Notes under the pieces: generated by a model
Seen by the model: only the letters and a program-made list of their open reading frames with translations
What the model was told of the DNA's origin: nothing
The model's database searches: none
Assembly (NCBI GenBank): GCA_963818925.1
Contig: CAWFTN010000001.1
Location: forward strand, 372,001-436,000
DNA: 64,000 bases
Direction: 5' to 3'
Origin: JAMXLG01 sp963818925
GTDB lineage: Bacteria; Vulcanimicrobiota; Vulcanimicrobiia; Vulcanimicrobiales; Vulcanimicrobiaceae
Shown here: positions 1 through 7,886 of the stretch, piece by piece
How positions within the stretch are numbered: the first letter of the stretch is position 1
How the letters are laid out: each line of letters begins with the position of its first letter
Program-made: the position numbers and the translations under genes

Positions 1-656
1 CCGCGTGTGAATCCGCCGGCGTGTCGATCGTACGAGACGCGCGCGACGTCGCAATCGAAACCGACGCACGTCGCGTGCTCGGCGTACGCAGTAATATGGG
101 ATTCGCTGCAGCCTCACATGTGATCGTCGCGGCCGGTGCCTGGAGCGGATCGATACCCGGTGTGCCGGCTGCATGTCAACCGCCGCTCGAGCCGATCAAA
201 GGCCAGATGCTCGCGCTTGCGATACCGCGTGGTTTCTTGAAGCGGACCACCTGGGTGCCCGGCGCGTATCTCGTTCCTCGCGACGACGGACGGTTGCTCG
301 TCGGAGCGACCGTGGAACGTGCCGGTTTCGATCAGCGGGTCACTGCGGACGGTTTGCGTTCGCTGCTTGACGCTGTTTTGAATGCGGCACCGGCGCTCGG
401 AAATTTCGCCGTGACGGAAACGTGGTCGGGGCTGCGACCCGGAACGCCCGATGAGCGGCCCATTCTCGGACCCACTGCCGTCGAGGGTTTGATTTTAGCG
501 ACCGGGCACTACCGCAACGGCATTCTATTGACGCCCGTTACGGCGCGCTTGATTGCAGATTTTGTCGTACGCGGTGAGGCGTCCGCGCTCGAACCGTGGC
601 TGCTCGCTCGGTTTGAAAAAGAAGGCGCCGCGGCGAAGCGAATGTCGAAACCGTGA
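1..656 (+). CDS. thiO: Glycine oxidase ThiO (C-terminal part)
   Basis: This FAD-dependent D-amino-acid-oxidase-family enzyme oxidises glycine to iminoacetate, which ThiG uses for the thiamine thiazole ring. The reading frame is open from the first bases of the window, so the N-terminal FAD-binding part lies upstream and the GTG at 21 is internal. Visible family features are the VIVAAGAWSG segment near the start, PIKGQMLAL (FAD/substrate region), WSGLRPGTPDERP and the C-terminal ATGHYRNGILLTP, typical of glycine oxidase or sarcosine-oxidase-like proteins. The thiS start overlaps its stop by 4 bases and thiG follows, which makes ThiO rather than another DAO the best reading. Confidence 0.88.
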   Translation, partial: ACESAGVSIVRDARDVAIETDARRVLGVRSNMGFAAASHVIVAAGAWSGSIPGVPAACQPPLEPIKGQMLALAIPRGFLKRTTWVPGAYLVPRDDGRLLVGATVERAGFDQRVTADGLRSLLDAVLNAAPALGNFAVTETWSGLRPGTPDERPILGPTAVEGLILATGHYRNGILLTPVTARLIADFVVRGEASALEPWLLARFEKEGAAAKRMSKP

Positions 657-853
657 AGGCGACGATCAACGGCGAGATATGCGATCTTCCTGAGGGAATC
701 ACGGTTGCGACGCTCCTAAAAGACCTCGGTGCCCCGCGTTCCGGCATCGCCGTTGCACGAAACGACCGGGTCGTTCGGCGCGCCGAATACGACAGGCAGC
801 AAATCGCCGACGGCGACACGATCGAGATCATCAAGGCCGTTGCCGGCGGATAG
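653..853 (+). CDS. thiS: Sulfur carrier protein ThiS
   Basis: A 66-residue ubiquitin-like sulfur carrier. Its C-terminal Gly is adenylated and thiocarboxylated, then donates sulfur to the thiazole made by ThiG. The sequence starts MKATINGE, has the family-like TVATLLKDLG and DRVVRRAEY segments, and ends in the obligatory Gly-Gly (AVAGG). Length is normal for ThiS. It is translationally coupled to thiO (4-base overlap) and lies 6 bases before thiG. The adenylating enzyme ThiF is not in the window. Confidence 0.95.
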   Translation: MKATINGEICDLPEGITVATLLKDLGAPRSGIAVARNDRVVRRAEYDRQQIADGDTIEIIKAVAGG

Positions 854-859
854 GAACCT

Positions 860-1648
860 ATGAACGACTCGCTTACCATCGGAAAATATCAGTTCGACTC
901 GCGCCTCATCGTCGGAACCGGGAAGTATCCGTCGATGCAGGTGATGCAGGAAGCGCATGCCGCGAGCGGTGCCGAGATGGTCACCGTTGCAATTCGCCGG
1001 ATCAACCTCGACGATGCGACCGGAAAGACGATGCTCGACTACATCGATCGGATCAAGCTTCGTATTCTGCCGAATACGGCGGGCTGTTACACGGCGAAAG
1101 ACGCCGTGCTGACCGCGCAACTTGCGCGCGAATTGCTCGAAACCGATTTGATCAAACTCGAGGTGATCGGTGATCCCCAAACGCTGCACCCCGATGCGCG
1201 CGAAACGCTCGCTGCGGCGGAGCAATTGATTGCCGATGGATTCACCGTGTTGCCGTATATCGGCGACGATCCGGTCGTCTGCAAGCAACTCGAAGAGCTC
1301 GGATGCGCCGCGGTCATGCCGCTCGCCGCGCCGATCGGCAGCGGGCTCGGCGTCTGCAATCCGTACACAATTCGCATCATCAAGGAGCGCGCGAACGTGC
1401 CGGTGATCGTGGACGCCGGCGTCGGCACGGCGTCCGATGCTGCAATTGCGATGGAACTCGGTGTCGATGCGCTCTTGATGAATACCGGCATTGCGGCCGC
1501 GAAGGATCCGGTGCTGATGGCGCACGCGATGAAAAACGCCGTCGCTGCCGGCCGTCAAGCCTTCCTGGCCGGACGGATGGAGAAGCGCCTGTACGCGAAT
1601 GCCTCCAGCCCGATGCAGAACCTCATCTCGACGCAAAGCGCACGGTGA
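860..1648 (+). CDS. thiG: Thiazole synthase ThiG
   Basis: A 262-residue TIM-barrel enzyme that condenses deoxyxylulose 5-phosphate, iminoacetate from ThiO and ThiS thiocarboxylate into the thiazole phosphate. The imine-forming Lys sits in LIKLEVIGD at about residue 99. The phosphate-binding end of the barrel is visible as VDAGVGTASDAAIAME and LLMNTGIAAAKDP. The N-terminal RLIVGTGKYPS is characteristic. Length is full for the family. The stop overlaps the ATG of the rhodanese gene (TGATG), so it is in the same operon. Confidence 0.96.
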   Translation: MNDSLTIGKYQFDSRLIVGTGKYPSMQVMQEAHAASGAEMVTVAIRRINLDDATGKTMLDYIDRIKLRILPNTAGCYTAKDAVLTAQLARELLETDLIKLEVIGDPQTLHPDARETLAAAEQLIADGFTVLPYIGDDPVVCKQLEELGCAAVMPLAAPIGSGLGVCNPYTIRIIKERANVPVIVDAGVGTASDAAIAMELGVDALLMNTGIAAAKDPVLMAHAMKNAVAAGRQAFLAGRMEKRLYANASSPMQNLISTQSAR

Positions 1649-1965
1649 TGAACGAAATCAGCGTTGAAGACCTCGCCCGCTGGCGGCGTGACGGAAAACA
1701 GTTCGTCTTACTCGATGTGCGCGAACCCGATGAAATCGCTGCAGCGGTGTTGCCCGACAGTGTCGTTATCCCGATGCGCGAGATCCCTGCGCGGCTGAAC
1801 GAGTTGCCACCGGACAAACCGATCGCCGTTCTGTGTCATCACGGCGGTCGCAGCGAACGGGTGGCGGAATTTCTGAGCGCGCGCGGTTTCGAAGACGTCA
1901 GCAACGTTGACGGCGGCATCGACGCGTACGCGCGCCGGGTAGATTCGTCTATTCCGCGTTACTGA
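1648..1965 (+). CDS. Single-domain rhodanese sulfurtransferase
   Basis: A 105-residue single rhodanese domain. The start is the ATG overlapping the thiG stop; a longer frame opening at 1303 only shadows thiG. The active-site loop is CHHGGRSE with catalytic Cys at residue 63, and LLDVREPDE is the conserved domain start. Placement as the last gene of a thiO-S-G operon suggests it supplies persulfide sulfur for ThiS thiocarboxylation, as fused ThiF- or ThiI-rhodanese domains do elsewhere; that role is inferred from context. Its 3' end overlaps the convergent methyltransferase gene by 7 bases. Confidence 0.88.
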   Translation: MNEISVEDLARWRRDGKQFVLLDVREPDEIAAAVLPDSVVIPMREIPARLNELPPDKPIAVLCHHGGRSERVAEFLSARGFEDVSNVDGGIDAYARRVDSSIPRY

Positions 1966-2516
1966 GGACGACGTAGCACGGCGAACCAGTGAAATGCGCC
2001 GTGGAGCGGCGTTCGTTCGTGCGCCCATTTTCCCGCGACGTCGTCAACACGTTCTTCGCGAAGTGACTGCACGTCCCACCGGCGTTGTGCGAGCGACCGC
2101 AGTGACGCCTCGTCGAAAAACGTATGCGGCACGCCGCGTTCATCACCGGTGCCGGGCGCATAAACGTGTTCCTCGAGGCGCGTCCCAAGACCGTACCGCG
2201 CGTCGCGCACAGAACCGAACGTCACATAGAAGGGTGCATGCGGTTCGAGCCGTTCCGCTACGCGCGCGAACAGTTCATCGATCGATGCAGGTGTGCCGTG
2301 GAGAAACGTATGCGTGCTCAACGCGCCGGCCGCGATGTCTTCTTTTTCGAGTCCGGTGACGCGGAAGCCGGCGGCTTCGAGCGCGCGCGTGTTTCGTCCG
2401 CTGCCGCAACCGATTTCGAGAACCGGCGCACCCGGACGATTGCGAAGCCGTTCGATCAGCTCGAGTGCGAGCGGATGCGGCGGGCGCAGGTCAGGTTGCG
2501 GCGAATCAGGTGACAT
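1959..2516 (-). CDS. Class I SAM-dependent methyltransferase
   Basis: A 185-residue Rossmann-fold methyltransferase. Motif I is VLEIGCGSGRNTRAL at about residues 33-47, followed by an acidic motif-II residue in TGLEKED. The substrate is not evident. The C-terminal half contains SVRDARYGLGTRLEEHVY and ends in a HWFAVLRRP strand, a layout seen in small TehB/UbiE-like enzymes. The start codon lies only 2 bases from that of the divergent channel gene, so its promoter must sit inside that gene. Confidence 0.8.
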   Translation of the reverse strand: MSPDSPQPDLRPPHPLALELIERLRNRPGAPVLEIGCGSGRNTRALEAAGFRVTGLEKEDIAAGALSTHTFLHGTPASIDELFARVAERLEPHAPFYVTFGSVRDARYGLGTRLEEHVYAPGTGDERGVPHTFFDEASLRSLAQRRWDVQSLREERVDDVAGKWAHERTPLHGAFHWFAVLRRPQ

Positions 2517-2518
2517 CT

Positions 2519-4441
2519 ATGGCGACCGAGACGCTCATTATCGTCGTCGGCGGCGACTACCTTGCGTACGAGATCTGTAGAGAGATCTTAAAGACCGCGG
2601 GGCAACGCGTTGCGCTCGTTTGGAAGCATGACGACGAGCGCGCAGCGCGTCTCCTAACGCAAACGGCCGCGCAGCTCGCGTGCGACTATCCGCATGCCTT
2701 CACGCACCACAATCTCGATCCCGCCGATACCTCGAATCTGCGCCAGGCGGGCCTCGAGCCGCCCGATGCGTCGCCGAATCAGCCGAATTTTTGCATCGTT
2801 GCGGTCTCGCAAGATGACCGCTTGAATCTGCGCGTCTCGCTGCTTGCGCGCGATATCAACGAACGCGTCCGCGTTACTATCCGGCAATTCAATCCGGTCC
2901 TCGGCCACAAGATTCAAGAGGGGTTGAAGTACAACTGCACCGCGATCTCGCCCGCCGCGCAGGCAGCTGCAACCTATGCGGCTTCGGCGGTGGACCGTTC
3001 GTGTTTCTACGCGCTGCCGTTCCCGACGCTCGAACTCCTCGTCGCGCGCAGGTCGCGTGCGAGAAGACGGCGGCTAGAAGAGCTCGACCCGCACGAACAC
3101 GAGGGCGGCCTCTTCGAATTTTCCGAACGTACGGCGGCCGAGTTCGGCGTTGCCGGCATGACGATCGACGAAGCCGAAACGCGGTTACGTGCTCGCATCG
3201 TCTCAGTCGAGGGAAAGACGCCGTATCTCTGCCACGGCGAAGAATCGCATCCCGACGAGACGATTCTGTGCGACAAGCTCGATGAGCGGCAGCGTGTCGT
3301 CGTGTTCGGTCCCGTCGCCAACATCAAGCGATCATGGCCGGAAGGCGAGCATAGTCGCGGGATGGACTGGCGTACTCGCGTGCGCGGCGGCTGGCGCGAC
3401 GCGCGCGTCGGCATCATGCGCAGTGAGCCGATCCTGCGATCGGTCTTTCTCGGCGGTCTCATTCTCTACGTGTGTTTTTCGATCTATTTCGCGTGGATGC
3501 TCAAGCTCAATCCGGTCGCATCGCTCTACTACGTCATGACGACGATGACGACCGTCGGCTACGGCGACGTCACGCCGTGTAAGAACTGCATGTCGGCGAG
3601 TATACCGCCCGGTGAAGTGGCGTCGCTGTTTGTGGCGATGTTCGTGATGCTCGTCGGGATCGTGATCTTCGCGGTCTTCACCGCTACGATCACGTCCGGT
3701 CTCAACGCCGCGCTGTTGCGGCGAACGCAAGGTATCCGTCGCATCCATCGGGTCGGACACGTGATCGTCTGCGGCGCCGGCAACGTCGGTTCGCTCGTCA
3801 TCGAATACTTACGCGAACTCGGTGAAGACGTCGTCGTGGTTGAGAAGAACCCGGACGCGATCCTCATCGAACTCGCGCGCGACCGCTGCATCGATCTGCT
3901 CACCGGCGATGCGACGAACGACGAAACGATCATGTATTGCAATCCGGAGCATGCGAAAGCGCTCGTCGGCGTGACGAATTCCGACACGTCGAATCTGGAG
4001 GTTGCGCTCGGCGCGCGAACGCGCACGCGCGAACGCGGCGTCAGGGATATGCACGTGGTGTTGCGGATCGACGATCTGGCGTTCGGCGCATCGATCAAAC
4101 GGCATTTCGCCATCGACTCGTTCTCGACGACCGAACTCACGGCGCCCACGGTTGCTGGATTAGCGCGCTTTGAAAGCACGCGCGGCCGCTTCGCGATCTT
4201 TCCAAACTCCGAATTTACGCGCACATTTCAGCTCGCCGAGCGCTTTCAAGGGCCCGAGAACGCACCACCGCCGGCACCGCCCGAACGCCCCGGCTACAAG
4301 GTGCGCTGGGTACCGCTCTACGTCTGGCGCGAACAGGGCGCCGGCAAAGGTGTTGCGGTCCCAGTACACAAGTTTGAAGCAGACGTACGGCCGGGGGACC
4401 GTTTATTGTTTATGGTCCCGCTGGACCAGTTTACGCAGTAA
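2519..4441 (+). CDS. Potassium channel with N- and C-terminal RCK/TrkA-N domains
   Basis: A 640-residue protein. I place the start at the ATG at 2519, preceded by AGGTGA; upstream in-frame starts would run into the divergent gene. Domains in order: a Rossmann-like TrkA-N domain (LIIVVGGDYLAYEI, residues about 5-150); a linker; TM1 (SVFLGGLILYVCFSIYFAWM); a pore helix and K+ selectivity filter TVGYGD at 345-350; TM2 (LFVAMFVMLVGIVIFAVF); then a second TrkA-N domain beginning VIVCGAGNVGSLVIEYL near 415; and a C-terminal TrkA-C-like region. It is probably a ligand-gated two-TM K+ channel of the inner membrane. The N-terminal regulatory domain before the pore is unusual, because most MthK-type channels carry RCK domains only after TM2. 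Confidence 0.85.
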   Translation: MATETLIIVVGGDYLAYEICREILKTAGQRVALVWKHDDERAARLLTQTAAQLACDYPHAFTHHNLDPADTSNLRQAGLEPPDASPNQPNFCIVAVSQDDRLNLRVSLLARDINERVRVTIRQFNPVLGHKIQEGLKYNCTAISPAAQAAATYAASAVDRSCFYALPFPTLELLVARRSRARRRRLEELDPHEHEGGLFEFSERTAAEFGVAGMTIDEAETRLRARIVSVEGKTPYLCHGEESHPDETILCDKLDERQRVVVFGPVANIKRSWPEGEHSRGMDWRTRVRGGWRDARVGIMRSEPILRSVFLGGLILYVCFSIYFAWMLKLNPVASLYYVMTTMTTVGYGDVTPCKNCMSASIPPGEVASLFVAMFVMLVGIVIFAVFTATITSGLNAALLRRTQGIRRIHRVGHVIVCGAGNVGSLVIEYLRELGEDVVVVEKNPDAILIELARDRCIDLLTGDATNDETIMYCNPEHAKALVGVTNSDTSNLEVALGARTRTRERGVRDMHVVLRIDDLAFGASIKRHFAIDSFSTTELTAPTVAGLARFESTRGRFAIFPNSEFTRTFQLAERFQGPENAPPPAPPERPGYKVRWVPLYVWREQGAGKGVAVPVHKFEADVRPGDRLLFMVPLDQFTQ

Positions 4442-4454
4442 TTAGGAGATTGTG

Positions 4455-4913
4455 GTGTTAGCTGAAGGTGATAAATTACCGAAGCTGACGTTGCTCGACG
4501 ATGAGGGGAATCGTGTGTCGACGCACGATCTTCTCGGCAAGGGCGACCTGGTGTTGTGGTTCTATCCGAAAGACGACACACCAGGTTGAACCAACGAGGG
4601 CACGCAGTTTACGGATCTGTACGCCAAATTCCAAAAGAAGAAGGCGACGATCGTGGGCGTTAGCCGCGATTCGGTCGAATCGCACGAAAAGTTCAAAAAG
4701 AAGTTTGGGTTCCCATTCATGCTACTCGCAGATACGGATTCAACACTCTGCGACGCAATGGGAGTCATCGTAGAAAAGAACATGTACGGAAAGATGACCA
4801 AAGGAGTGGCGCGTTCCACGTTCGTGATCGACCCGAACGGCAAGATCGTCAAGGTCTGGCCGAAGGTCAAGGTCGATGGGCACGCTGAGGAGGTTCTCGC
4901 ATCGCTACCGTAA
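4455..4913 (+). CDS. bcp: PrxQ/BCP peroxiredoxin, probable selenoprotein (in-frame TGA at 4587)
   Basis: A 152-residue thiol peroxidase of the BCP/PrxQ class, with an in-frame TGA at 4587-4589. Reading through the TGA gives WFYPKDDTPG-U-TNEG, so the TGA replaces exactly the peroxidatic Cys of the conserved TPGCT motif. The rest of the fold is intact (GVSRDSVESHEKF, FMLLADTD, STFVIDPNG). Codon 45 is Sec and codon 99 is Cys, the same positions as Cys45 and Cys99 of E. coli BCP; the Cys50-type resolving residue is absent. A hairpin at 4599-4625 downstream could be a bacterial SECIS. The GTG start at 4455 has AGGAG six bases upstream (a second GTG is at 4452). The stop overlaps the next ATG (TAATG). 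A nonsense-mutated pseudogene is the alternative but is unlikely given the position. Confidence 0.82.
4599..4625 (+). promoter_or_regulatory. Candidate bacterial SECIS hairpin
   Basis: An imperfect stem-loop starting 9 bases after the TGA: 5' arm GGCACGCAG, loop UUUACGGAU, 3' arm CUGUACGCC. It has three outer pairs, an AC/CA internal mismatch and four inner pairs. The apical loop contains GG and sits about 18-27 bases after the UGA, the distance range expected of a bacterial SECIS read by SelB. The stem is modest and I could not score its folding energy. Confidence 0.45.
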
Positions 4914-5689
4914 TGGCGGCGTCGATGCGCGTTCGCGTCGTGGGATCGAGTGCATCGATCCCGCGGCCCGGTCGCGCGTGCAGCTGTCATTTGATCCGTA
5001 CGCGTGAGGCGAACGTGCTGCTCGACATGGGATCGGGCGCGCTCGCGAATCTGCGCGAGGTCATGGATTATCCGGATCTCGACGCGATCGTGATCTCGCA
5101 CATGCATTCGGATCACTTCCTCGATTTGATTCCACTGCGTTACGGTCTGAAGTACGGGCCGTTACTGCGCGATGGCCGCATGCCGCTCTGGCTGCCGCCC
5201 GGCGGCGAGGCGCAACTGCGCGCACTCGCTGCGACGTTTCATCCGGAAGGCTGGAACGATTTTCTCGATGAGGTCTTCGACGTCGACGAATACGATCCGA
5301 ACGGCGAACTCTACGTCGGAAATCTGTCAATCAGTTTTGCAAAGACCGTGCATTATATCGACGCGTATGCAATTCGCGTCGAACGCGACGGTGCAAGCGT
5401 ATGCTATTCGAGCGATACGGCACCCTGCGAACAAGTCGAAGAACTCGCGCACGGCTGCAATCTCTTTCTCTGTGAAGCCGCGCTAGGGCTAGCGAACGAA
5501 CCCGGTCCAGTTCGCGGCCACCTCTCCGCCGTCGAAGCCGGCGAAATGGCGCAACGCGCCGGCGCACGGCGTCTCGTCCTGACGCACTACGGCACCGAGT
5601 TTGCTCCCGGCGAACTTGAAGACGCCGCCCGCAGCGTCTACCATGGCCCCTGCGCCATCGCCGACGACGGAACCGAACTCACGATCTAG
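4913..5689 (+). CDS. Metallo-beta-lactamase-fold hydrolase
   Basis: A 258-residue MBL-fold protein of the RNase Z-like or phosphodiesterase-like branch. The metal-binding signature is SHMHSDH at about residues 62-68, with further His residues in TVHYID, CYSSDTAPC (metal-bridging Asp), GHLSAVEAG and LTHYG. The order fits ElaC-like hydrolases that lack the long exosite of true tRNase Z. The start ATG overlaps the peroxiredoxin stop, so the two are co-translated; an alternative ATG lies four codons in. The substrate cannot be told from sequence. Confidence 0.82.
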   Translation: MAASMRVRVVGSSASIPRPGRACSCHLIRTREANVLLDMGSGALANLREVMDYPDLDAIVISHMHSDHFLDLIPLRYGLKYGPLLRDGRMPLWLPPGGEAQLRALAATFHPEGWNDFLDEVFDVDEYDPNGELYVGNLSISFAKTVHYIDAYAIRVERDGASVCYSSDTAPCEQVEELAHGCNLFLCEAALGLANEPGPVRGHLSAVEAGEMAQRAGARRLVLTHYGTEFAPGELEDAARSVYHGPCAIADDGTELTI

Positions 5690-5701
5690 GACACTGCGGC
5701 C

Positions 5702-6256
5702 TCAGTTTTCGGTTTTGGCCTGGCCGCGGGGGAGTGAGAATTGGATCAGCGCGCGGATCGGCGCGAGGCCGCGGCTGACGATCGCGCATGGCGTGACGCG
5801 CAAGCCTAATTCTTCGAGGCGTGCTTTCGCGGCGAGGAGTTCGCGGCCCGACGTGACGACGTCTTCCAAGAGTAAGACGTGTTGTCCGGCGTCGAATGGA
5901 CCTTCGACGTATTCGTTTGCGAAGGCGCCGTACGCTTTCGGCGTTTTGCGCACCGCGATCATCGGAATTCCCGACAACTGCGACACCGCGGTCGCAATGA
6001 CCACGCCGCCGAGTTCCGTTCCCGCGATGAGATCGGGATTCACTTCCGTGAGCAGCGGAACGAACATGCGCGCGATGCGGCGCAGCACGTGCGGGTCGGA
6101 GAAGAGCCGGAACTTATCGATGTAATAGTCGCTGCGTACGCCGCCGGAAAGCATGTATTCGCCACGCGTGAGGGCGCGTTCGACGATCATCTTTTTCAAC
6201 CAGATGAGTTCGGGAAGCGGACCTGTAGGTTGACTGGGGTGACCTAGATGCTCCAT
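5702..6256 (-). CDS. pyrE: Orotate phosphoribosyltransferase PyrE
   Basis: A type I phosphoribosyltransferase of the pyrimidine pathway, converting orotate plus PRPP to OMP. The PRPP-binding loop HVLLLEDVVTSGRE is at about 126-139, the catalytic Lys region is VRKTPKAYG near 103, and the N-terminal substrate part is YMLSGGVRSDYYID. At 184 residues it is of normal length. I chose the ATG at 6256; a GTG at 6271 is also possible but has poor Shine-Dalgarno spacing. Both overlap the 3' end of the upstream binding-protein gene, so the two are probably co-transcribed. No other pyr genes are near. Confidence 0.85.
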   Translation of the reverse strand: MEHLGHPSQPTGPLPELIWLKKMIVERALTRGEYMLSGGVRSDYYIDKFRLFSDPHVLRRIARMFVPLLTEVNPDLIAGTELGGVVIATAVSQLSGIPMIAVRKTPKAYGAFANEYVEGPFDAGQHVLLLEDVVTSGRELLAAKARLEELGLRVTPCAIVSRGLAPIRALIQFSLPRGQAKTEN

Positions 6257-7866
6257 TGATACGCGTTCCACGACTCCACGACGGGATTAGGTGCGAAATT
6301 TTTAAAATCCGGGTTGATCGCTTGGACTTGCCGGCGGTACCAGAAGTAGATCTGCGGAGTCTCCGTTACCTGCAGTTCCTGAATCTGCGCGTACGCCTTC
6401 TTGCGCGTCGGGAGATCGTAGTTCGTCAGCGCTTCCTTCTGCACGGCGTCCATCTTCGGCGAGCAATACCGCGTATAGTTGTATCCGCCCGGGGGAGCAT
6501 TCTTGCACATCAGCTGTGTGGAATCATCCGGGTCGACGCCTGCGAACCAGCCTGCCAGGCCCAAATCGAATTTTCCGGTTTGGAGAATACCCAGTGGAGC
6601 GGGCGCGAAAAGCGTTGCGCCATCGAAATATTTGATCTGCACGTCGATTCCGGCTTGGCGCAGCTGGTTCTGGAGGATAACGGAGGCTTTCCGGCGCGTG
6701 ACGTTACTGACATTCGTGACCATCAGAAGGGAAAGCTTCTCGCCGTTCTTCGTCATGATGCCGCCGGCGCCGGGGGTGAACCCGGCGGATTGTAAAAGCG
6801 CTTTCGCTTTCTGCACGTCATGCGGCACGGCGCGAACGTTTGGGTCGTGCGCCCACATCCAATTCGGAATATCTTCCGTGGCGATCGTCTGCTGGCCGTA
6901 CGTCAGCGTGTCAATCAGCTGTTGCTTATCGATTGCGTACTTGATTGCTTGACGGACGCGGACGTCGTCGAGCGGCGGGTGGGACGTGTTGAGTTGCACG
7001 TATTCGTAGCCGTTGACGTCGTTGTAGACGTTGTTGACGTCTTGCATGTCCTTCAATGCCGCATAGGTCGAATAGGAGGGCTCGAACATCCAGTCGATGT
7101 CGTGCGTGCGAAGCAGGTTGAGCGACGTGTTCTCGTCGGGTACGATGCGAATCGTGATCTGCTTCAACCCCGGCGCGCCTTGGAAATACTTCGGATTTGC
7201 GACGAGCGTAATGTGATCGCCCTTCACCCATTCCGCGAGCTTGTACGGTCCGGAACCAACGGGCTCGTTATTGAACGGAATTTGGTTGATGTTCGGGTAT
7301 TTCGAGAGGATATGCGCCGGTGCGATGTCCGTCGGACTGTCGCTCGGTCCAAAAAACTCGCTGACGATCGGCGCAAACCTTTCCTTCAGATGAACGACAA
7401 CCGTCGTATCGTCGGGCGTATCGACTGACGCAACTTCGTCGAATCCGTGACGCGACACGACGTTGTTGTCGTTGTTCATAATCGCTTGCCACGAAAATTT
7501 GACATCCTTGCTCGTAAGCGGCTGACCGTCGCTCCAGGTGATGCCCTTCTTGAGGTGATACGTCACCGTCAGGCCGTTCTTGCTGATGCCGTCGTTTTCG
7601 AGCGTCGGCACTTGTGCGGCAAGGATCGGCACCAGATTGCCCTTGGGATCGGCGCTAATCAGCGGATCGAAGATGAGCTCATCGACCGCGACGTCCGTGG
7701 TGTTGGATGAGAGCAATGTGTTGAGATTCTTCGGTTCGCTTTGAATGGCGATGCGAAGAATGCCGGGCTTCGTCCATGAGTGCTCGCCGCCGCCCCCCGT
7801 CGTAGAAACCTTCGAGCAACCGCAAACGAGCGCGGCTAGAGCCGCGTAAGCAAGGAGTCTGTTCAC
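6244..7866 (-). CDS. SBP_bac_5 family substrate-binding lipoprotein
   Basis: A 540-residue periplasmic binding protein of the oligopeptide/dipeptide/nickel (DppA/OppA/NikA) family. It begins with a lipoprotein signal ending LVCGC followed by SKVS. Family features are TYHLKKGITWSDGQPLTSKDV, GSGPYKL and VRQAIKYAIDKQQLI. It is a paralogue of the three tandem binding proteins at 53290-58213, sharing the CTKVS/CSKVS mature N-terminus and the SW(T)KPG segment. No permease or ATPase gene is adjacent, so it may serve a transporter encoded elsewhere. Confidence 0.88.
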   Translation of the reverse strand: MNRLLAYAALAALVCGCSKVSTTGGGGEHSWTKPGILRIAIQSEPKNLNTLLSSNTTDVAVDELIFDPLISADPKGNLVPILAAQVPTLENDGISKNGLTVTYHLKKGITWSDGQPLTSKDVKFSWQAIMNNDNNVVSRHGFDEVASVDTPDDTTVVVHLKERFAPIVSEFFGPSDSPTDIAPAHILSKYPNINQIPFNNEPVGSGPYKLAEWVKGDHITLVANPKYFQGAPGLKQITIRIVPDENTSLNLLRTHDIDWMFEPSYSTYAALKDMQDVNNVYNDVNGYEYVQLNTSHPPLDDVRVRQAIKYAIDKQQLIDTLTYGQQTIATEDIPNWMWAHDPNVRAVPHDVQKAKALLQSAGFTPGAGGIMTKNGEKLSLLMVTNVSNVTRRKASVILQNQLRQAGIDVQIKYFDGATLFAPAPLGILQTGKFDLGLAGWFAGVDPDDSTQLMCKNAPPGGYNYTRYCSPKMDAVQKEALTNYDLPTRKKAYAQIQELQVTETPQIYFWYRRQVQAINPDFKNFAPNPVVESWNAYQWSI

Positions 7867-7886
7867 CCCTTCTCTTTAGCGGCCCG

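Noticed and set aside
716..1636. 306-codon minus-strand open frame
   Set aside because: Antisense shadow of thiS and thiG, common in GC-rich codon-biased DNA.
4653..4913. Stand-alone 86-aa peroxiredoxin fragment
   Set aside because: It is the part of the PrxQ gene after the TGA; the upstream 45 codons are in the same frame with a ribosome-binding site, so it is one gene.
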